Origin: Larix sibirica
Lineage: Eukaryota; Streptophyta; Pinopsida; Pinales; Pinaceae
NCBI GenBank assembly: GCA_004151065.3
Contig: NWUY0303882065.1
Span: 1 to 10,422 of the forward strand
Direction of reading: 5' to 3'
DNA: 10,422 nucleotides
Of this stretch, positions 8,230 to 10,422 are shown in pieces. How positions within the stretch are numbered: the stretch's first letter is position 1; each line of letters opens with the position of its first letter. Below the pieces are notes generated by a model that was not told the origin of the DNA, did no database searches, and was given only the letters and a program-made list of their open reading frames with translations. A program made the translations under genes and the position numbers.

Positions 8230-8817
8230 ATGATAATTAACACAGTGAGAGCAAGAAAGAAGAGAAGAAATGAAAATCCTCCTGAGGCCTTGGCTTCTCA
8301 AAGCGTGGAGAAGAGAAAACAGCAGAAACGGATGACGAGTTCCGGACATTTGCGGTTGCAGAGAGACCTGAACCAGCTCAACCTGCCGGAACGGACGGCG
8401 ACCCTATCTTTCCCGCATGGCAAAGACGACATTACCAGTTTTTTTATCACCATTCGGCCCGACGAAGGTTATTATGTGGGCGGGTCCTTCGTTTTCAGCG
8501 TGGAAGTCCCATGGGATTACCCTCATAAACCTCCGAAGGTGAAGTGCGTCACCCGGCCTATCTACCACCCCAACATCGATTCCAGCGGCAACGTGTGCCT
8601 CAACATTCTCCGAGAAGACTGGGAGCCTTTTTTGAATATTAACATCGTTGTTTACGGGCTGATCCATCTCTTTATGCACCCTAATCACGAGGATCCCTTC
8701 AACGTAGAGGCTGCAGCTGCCCTGAAAGATAATCCTGAGACCTTTGAAGCGAATGTTAGAAAGGCGATGGCTGAGCAGAGATGTTTGGCTTCTGTTCGTT
8801 TCAAAAGAAGCATTTGA
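8230..8817 (+). CDS. UBC12/RCE1-like NEDD8-conjugating E2 enzyme, uninterrupted
   Basis: The predicted 195-residue protein is a ubiquitin-conjugating (UBC) fold enzyme closest by eye to UBC12 (plant RCE1, human UBE2M). That enzyme takes NEDD8/RUB1 from the UBA3-AXR1 E1 and passes it to cullins, which activates cullin-RING ubiquitin ligases. Seen in the sequence: a basic N-terminal tail (residues 1-35, with RARKKRR and EKRKQQKR, a possible nuclear-localisation signal), then LRLQRDLNQLNLPE (41-54), PDEGYY (77-82), YPHKPPKVKC (97-106), the HPN motif (113-115), catalytic Cys123 in NVCLNILREDW, and the C-terminal helices with PNHEDPFN. UBC12 proteins are usually about 183-184 residues, so the length fits. 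ATG 8230 is chosen because it is the first in-frame ATG, has A at -3, and gives the family's Met-Ile start; the frame is open back to 8107 but without an ATG. A later ATG (8332) would remove the tail. No intron interrupts the coding region, unlike what is usual for plant RCE1 as I know it, suggesting a retrocopy or a divergent paralogue. Many residues conserved in the family are changed, yet no stop or frameshift is present, which favours a functional gene. Activity on NEDD8 rather than ubiquitin is inferred. Confidence 0.85.
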   Translation: MIINTVRARKKRRNENPPEALASQSVEKRKQQKRMTSSGHLRLQRDLNQLNLPERTATLSFPHGKDDITSFFITIRPDEGYYVGGSFVFSVEVPWDYPHKPPKVKCVTRPIYHPNIDSSGNVCLNILREDWEPFLNINIVVYGLIHLFMHPNHEDPFNVEAAAALKDNPETFEANVRKAMAEQRCLASVRFKRSI

Positions 8818-9300
8818 TCAAATTTAAATTATATGATGTGCAGATTGATTGATTCTCTCTGCTTTCTTCTCACGGATTGCTGTAATTACCAGAAGCTCTT
8901 AGGTAGCTTGTATTGGATTTCTGAATCTCCTCCATAAGGGGAACATTCTCCCGTTGGTCACGTTAATCAATTGTTCATTTAGCATACTTCTGTAATTGAT
9001 TATTAAAAAAGATTTGTTTCCGTTTCTTTTCATGAATCATTCCCCTCAGGGTAGGAATCTTGTAAAATTTTCACCCGTCATTTTTTTGACCGTTTTGACA
9101 CTATATGCAGGTCTTTTACAGTTTCCTTTGTTTTATTTGATGGGGAGCTCAAAATCTAAGCTGTATTTGAGCACTGATTCCCCTCACTCATTTTATTTAC
9201 TGGCAAGAAGCAAAGCTGCAATAGTGGCTGATGATCTGGATTTCGGAGAAAGCACATACTGTGAAAGTCAAAGTTTGAAGCTTCAGTTTCCTATTTTCCT
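8818..9300 (+). other. Probable 3' untranslated region and downstream flank of the E2 gene
   Basis: The sequence after the TGA is T-rich with TGTAAT motifs (near 8879 and 8991), like plant 3' ends. No AATAAA hexamer occurs until about 9696, but plant poly(A) signals are loose, so the end cannot be fixed. An A6 run at about 9004 is too short to count as a retroposed poly(A) tail. The frame open from 8996 to 9343 has no early ATG and no recognisable domain; I regard it as chance. Confidence 0.4.
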
Positions 9301-9480
9301 TTTTGGCTGGTCTAAATATTCTTATTTTTCAACATTTTCCTAATATATAATATTTTGGCTGGTCTAAATATTCTTATTTTTCAAACATTTTCCTAATATA
9401 ATATTTTAGGTTTTCAACATTTTCCTAATATATTTTTCGTTTTGTTTGGTTTTCAACATTTTCTTAATATATTTTTAGGC
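9301..9480. repeat. Tandem duplication of a 51/52-bp unit with two partial copies
   Basis: Full copies at 9301-9352 and 9353-9403 both start TTTTGGCTGGTCTAAATATT and end near TTTCCTAATATA(T)AATA. They differ only by one added A and a missing TA. Two shorter derivatives carrying GGTTTTCAACATTTTC(C/T)TAATATATTTTT follow at about 9408-9437 and 9449-9477. The decreasing unit length suggests repeated slippage. Confidence 0.9.
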
Positions 9481-9493
9481 TTGTTTTATTTAC

Positions 9494-9640
9494 AATTTAG
9501 GTGGAAATATGTAAAATGTTTATAATTACATTTTTTAAGTATGTTTTTCATCTTAATTTTTAAAAATGTTTACAATCACATTTTTTAAGTATGTTTTTCA
9601 TTTTAATTTTTCCATTTTAGGTGGAAATCCGTAAAAGTTT
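9494..9640. repeat. Tandem duplication of a 49/50-bp unit flanked by a short direct repeat
   Basis: Units 9513-9561 and 9562-9611 both contain ATGTTTA(T/C)AAT(T/C)ACA followed by TTTTTTAAGTATG and TTTTTCAT(C/T)TTAATTTTT. On each side lies a TTTAGGTGGAAAT(A/C)(T/C)GTAAAA element (9496 and 9616), so the duplicated stretch is itself enclosed by a repeat about 120 bp apart. Confidence 0.85.
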
Positions 9641-9888
9641 AGTATTTATTAAAAATTGCATAATCTAAAATACCATAATATATTTAACCATGTTAAATAA
9701 AAATATAATTTAAATATTTCCAAATTTAAATTAAAAAAAAATCTTGAAAAAAATCTAAAACTTAAAAATAAATAAACTACTCCTTTTACCCTTGTCTATG
9801 CTGTAATCAAAAGCTTAGAACACTAGAACAACTTTATTCATTCTTGTATTTCTTATCTCCTTTTCAATATCTTTAACTTAATTCTATT
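9641..9888. other. Very AT-rich flank, nothing recognised
   Basis: Extremely AT-rich sequence with A and T runs. It holds the first AATAAA hexamer after the E2 gene (9696-9701), which is too far away and too likely by chance to be assigned as its poly(A) signal. Confidence 0.4.
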
Positions 9889-9932
9889 TAAAAATAAATA
9901 AATAAATAAATTATATATATATATATATATAT
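9889..9932. repeat. Compound (AAAT)n (TA)n microsatellite
   Basis: About five AAAT units (9891-9910) are joined to about ten TA units (9912-9932). Such compound AT microsatellites are common in plant intergenic DNA. Confidence 0.9.
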
Positions 9933-10422
9933 TAAATTCATTAAAGTTACCCAAAAATAATAATCTATGCTTTCCATTTCTTTGTTAAAATAAAACCTTA
10001 AACAGATGAAAACACAACAACCCTAATATAATCTTCAAAACCATTATTACCAATGGTATGCATACCTAAACAACTCTTTAAGCATATCATTGATGCTTTT
10101 TTTTAAGCCACTCTTACTTTTTATCAATTCAAGACAAGCTTGTTTTTGCAAATTCAACATTTTAATGGTGGGGAGGCAAGTTAAAGAGTTTTGGCTGCTA
10201 ATACGAATTAATTCGAGTGATAATTTATACATAGGGAGACATAAATTCTGAGCAAAACATCAAATTACAGAATAACTTTAATGAAAAATGGTTATTAATT
10301 AATTCTGTATCATTCAATGGAAAATAGAATACAAAAAGATTCAATAATATATTATTCTTATAAATTAAAATCATCATGTAAAGGCATAGATTTAAATCTA
10401 TAAATTCATCCATTTAAATCTA
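9933..10422. other. AT-rich right end, no gene supported
   Basis: Two short - strand frames of about 60 codons (10047-10232 and 10225-10413) are open but show neither a known motif nor typical codon use. I treat them as chance in AT-rich DNA. Nothing else is visible. Confidence 0.4.

Noticed and set aside
8404-8688. 94-codon open frame on the - strand inside the E2 gene
   Set aside because: It lies wholly antisense to the well-supported E2 coding sequence and shows no domain; it is a by-product of the GC-rich codons.
9050-9110. Possible small 3' UTR intron (CAG/GTAGGA to TATATGCAG)
   Set aside because: Donor and acceptor motifs look reasonable, but 61 bp is short for a plant intron and nothing else supports it. 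RNA-seq would be needed.
8996-9343. 115-codon open frame after the E2 gene
   Set aside because: It begins with TTG, has no recognisable motif, and overlaps the probable 3' UTR and the tandem duplication at 9301.

Overview
The window looks like plant nuclear DNA: very AT-rich non-coding sequence, microsatellites, degraded repeats and one eukaryotic gene that most resembles a plant NEDD8-conjugating E2 enzyme. A large repeat-rich genome (a gymnosperm or similar) would fit, but the species cannot be fixed from the sequence. There is no operon, phage, plasmid, CRISPR array or RNA gene that I can support.

Layout. A (CT)n microsatellite (48-79) is followed by a decayed protein-coding relic on the + strand (about 91-1393). 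It had a coiled-coil N-terminus and is now broken by one frame change and at least ten in-frame TAA/TAG stops. From 1394 to about 4300 there is AT-rich sequence without a gene, holding a short degenerate tandem repeat near 2102-2254. At about 4300-4980 lies a degenerate tandem array with a period of 96-97 bp, seen from seven regularly spaced anchor motifs. From about 5200 to 6130 there is a block of somewhat higher GC that resembles decayed transposable-element sequence, followed by AT-rich filler to about 7900.

The one intact gene is at 8230-8817 (+). It is a 195-residue, uninterrupted UBC12/RCE1-like E2 with the HPN motif and catalytic cysteine in place, but with a changed N-terminal tail. 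It stands out as a GC-rich island in very AT-rich flanks. Upstream are a tandem 37/38-bp duplication carrying a TATA-like motif and several short upstream ORFs. Downstream are a probable 3' UTR, nested tandem duplications (9301-9640) and AT microsatellites (9889-9932).

I did not find a new multi-gene system. The points most worth a second look are the divergent uninterrupted E2 gene, the 96-bp array and the unidentified coding relic whose stops are all TAA or TAG.
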